A program made the position numbers and the translations under genes. Of a DNA stretch of 5,901 nt, positions 5,345 to 5,901 are shown one piece after another. Each line of letters begins with the position of its first letter. The first letter of the stretch is position 1. Where the stretch lies: the NCBI GenBank assembly GCA_020352575.1, contig CP070681.1, positions 1,079,910 to 1,085,810 on the forward strand, read 5' to 3'. The DNA is from Acidimicrobiia bacterium (GTDB taxonomy: Bacteria > Actinomycetota > Acidimicrobiia > Spongiisociales > JAENVV01). Under the pieces are notes generated by a model, which searched no databases, was not told the origin of the DNA, and was given only the letters and a program-made list of their open reading frames with translations.

Positions 5345-5901
5345 CTAGGTCGAGAAGGTGGCGAGATATTCGACGCGCTCGCGGAGCTCGTCGGCACCGA
5401 GGCCGCCGGGCCACTGCTCGATGATCACCCCGTCGACGATGAGCACACCGGCGGGTTGGTAGGTGACCCCGTAGAGGGCAAACACGGCCTCGTCACGATC
5501 GAGGCCCCACTCGACGATGCCCGACGGCATGAGTTCGACGGCCTTGGCGAGGGTGCGCTCGAACGAGGCCTTCCACGCCGGGGCCACGAAGGTGACCTGG
5601 TCGCCGTATTCCTTGGCAAGTTGGTCGACAACGGGCAACTCCCGCTGACAGGTGCCTCACCACTCGGCCCAGAAGATCATGAAGACGGGCTTCGATTCCT
5701 CGGAGAGGGTGAACGATCGGCCGTCGCCGAGGGCGAGGGTGAAATCGGGAGCGGCAGGTCCGTCGGGAACCGGTGGGCGGGGCGTTAGCGTCTCATCGGG
5801 CGCCTCGGTGCCATCGGTCACGGGCATGGGTGCATCAGCTCCCTCGGTGGTCGCAGGTGCCGCCGAGCCGTCCGTCGCTGCCGGTGCCTCGGTGGCGGCC
5901 G
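5345..5901 (-). CDS. TlpA/thioredoxin-like selenoprotein candidate, UxxC active site with in-frame TGA (5' end cut by window)
   Basis: Read from 5899 downwards, the frame gives 184 residues to a TAG at 5347-5345, with a single interruption: TGA at 5659-5657. Visible residues 1-45 are a low-complexity Ala/Thr/Pro/Glu/Asp linker, typical between a membrane or lipoprotein anchor and an extracytoplasmic domain; the anchor itself is outside the window. The TlpA-like fold begins at AAPDFTLALGDGRSF (49-63), followed by PVFMIFWAEW (71-80). Codon 81, the TGA, sits exactly where the first cysteine of WCxxC belongs. GTC (82-84) supplies the second cysteine, then QRELPVVDQLAKEYGDQVTFV and a cis-Pro region, YGVTYQPAGVLIVDG. 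The simplest inference is selenocysteine at position 81 (W-U-G-T-C), supported by a hairpin just downstream. Such a protein would be a thiol-disulfide reductase, perhaps serving the ccm system. Alternatives: Cys-to-stop mutation or sequencing error. A caller unaware of Sec would report only a headless 97-residue product from TTG 5638. An ATG at 5827 is a less likely start, since the linker continues upstream of it. Confidence 0.75.
5627..5649 (-). promoter_or_regulatory. Candidate bacterial SECIS hairpin downstream of the in-frame TGA
   Basis: The minus-strand RNA CAGCGGGAGUUGCCCGUUG (5647-5629) folds into a 7-bp stem: C-G, A-U, G-U, then four G/C pairs (CGGG 5644-5641 with CCCG 5635-5632). 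The apical loop is AGUUG (5640-5636). A U-U mismatch and a further G-C pair (5649/5627) extend the base. The G of the loop's G-U lies 18 nt after the last base of the TGA. A short loop with an early G (here G-U) about 16-37 nt past the UGA is the known pattern for bacterial SECIS elements recognised by SelB; the E. coli fdhF loop also contains a G-U. The pairing was found by eye with no energy calculation, and hairpins arise easily at this GC content. Confidence 0.55.
5657..5659 (-). other. In-frame TGA, candidate selenocysteine codon
   Basis: The codon after FWAEW and before GTC is TGA. Homologous thioredoxin-fold proteins, including CcmG in this window (FWASWCTPC), have Cys here. Cys-to-Sec replacement at the attacking residue of a CxxC is the most common position for bacterial redox selenocysteine. 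Cys codons are TGC/TGT, so a single substitution or base-call error could also produce TGA. Confidence 0.72.

Noticed and set aside
5345..5638. A complete 97-residue protein starting at TTG 5638
   Set aside because: It would begin after the active-site motif, in the middle of a thioredoxin fold. The missing first half is present in the same frame upstream, across the TGA.
5657..5659. TGA read as a sense codon genome-wide (recoded UGA=Trp or Gly)
   Set aside because: ccmF, ccmH, cbiQ and cbiM all end in TGA, three of them at tight 4-nt overlaps with the next gene in the same block, and tryptophan is encoded by TGG throughout. TGA is an ordinary stop here, so only a local recoding fits.
5345..5901. 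Pseudogene by nonsense mutation
   Set aside because: Not fully excluded, but there is only one interruption and no frameshift. The flanks are conserved, the stop sits exactly on the catalytic Cys codon and a SECIS-like stem follows, so the Sec reading is favoured.

Overview
This is a high-GC chromosomal window with actinobacterial-style coding: G/C-ending codons, GTG starts and translationally coupled 4-nt overlaps. An actinomycetote, possibly of the Acidimicrobiia type, is my best guess. A high-GC Chloroflexota-like or other lineage cannot be excluded, because no rRNA or other taxonomic marker is present. Almost every base is coding. There are seven protein genes in two convergent blocks, and the genes at both window ends are cut.

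Plus strand, 2-2885: the end of a System I (Ccm) cytochrome c maturation operon. It holds the C-terminal two thirds of the haem lyase CcmF, a fused CcmH-CcmI protein (CxxC domain plus TPR domain), and the membrane-anchored thioredoxin CcmG/DsbE with a normal WCTPC active site. The starts overlap the preceding stops (ATGA, then GTGA), so the genes look translationally coupled. Together they keep apocytochrome haem-binding cysteines reduced and attach haem outside the cytoplasmic membrane.

Minus strand, 5303-2882: a complete cobalt/nickel ECF transporter in the order cbiM-cbiQ-cbiO. CbiM carries a fused C-terminal PDGLE (CbiN/NikN-like) domain. CbiQ is the transmembrane coupling subunit and CbiO the ATPase. 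Both junctions are GTGA overlaps. The block meets the ccm operon tail to tail: cbiO and ccmG share one CTAG that supplies both stop codons, so no space is left for a terminator.

Minus strand, 5901-5345: a TlpA/thioredoxin-like gene whose 5' end lies outside the window. This is the most interesting item. The reading frame is interrupted once, by a TGA exactly where the first active-site cysteine of the WCxxC motif belongs (...FWAEW-TGA-GTC...). The rest of the thioredoxin fold, including the cis-proline region, continues intact to a TAG stop. Starting 9 nt after the TGA, the mRNA can form a stem with a 5-nt AGUUG apical loop, the G-U of which lies 17 nt past the TGA, in the expected place for a bacterial SECIS element. 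TGA is a genuine stop for four other genes here, so whole-genome recoding is unlikely. The best reading is a selenocysteine-containing (UxxC) extracytoplasmic thioredoxin that ordinary gene callers would truncate or mark as a pseudogene. A point mutation or sequencing error is the main alternative.
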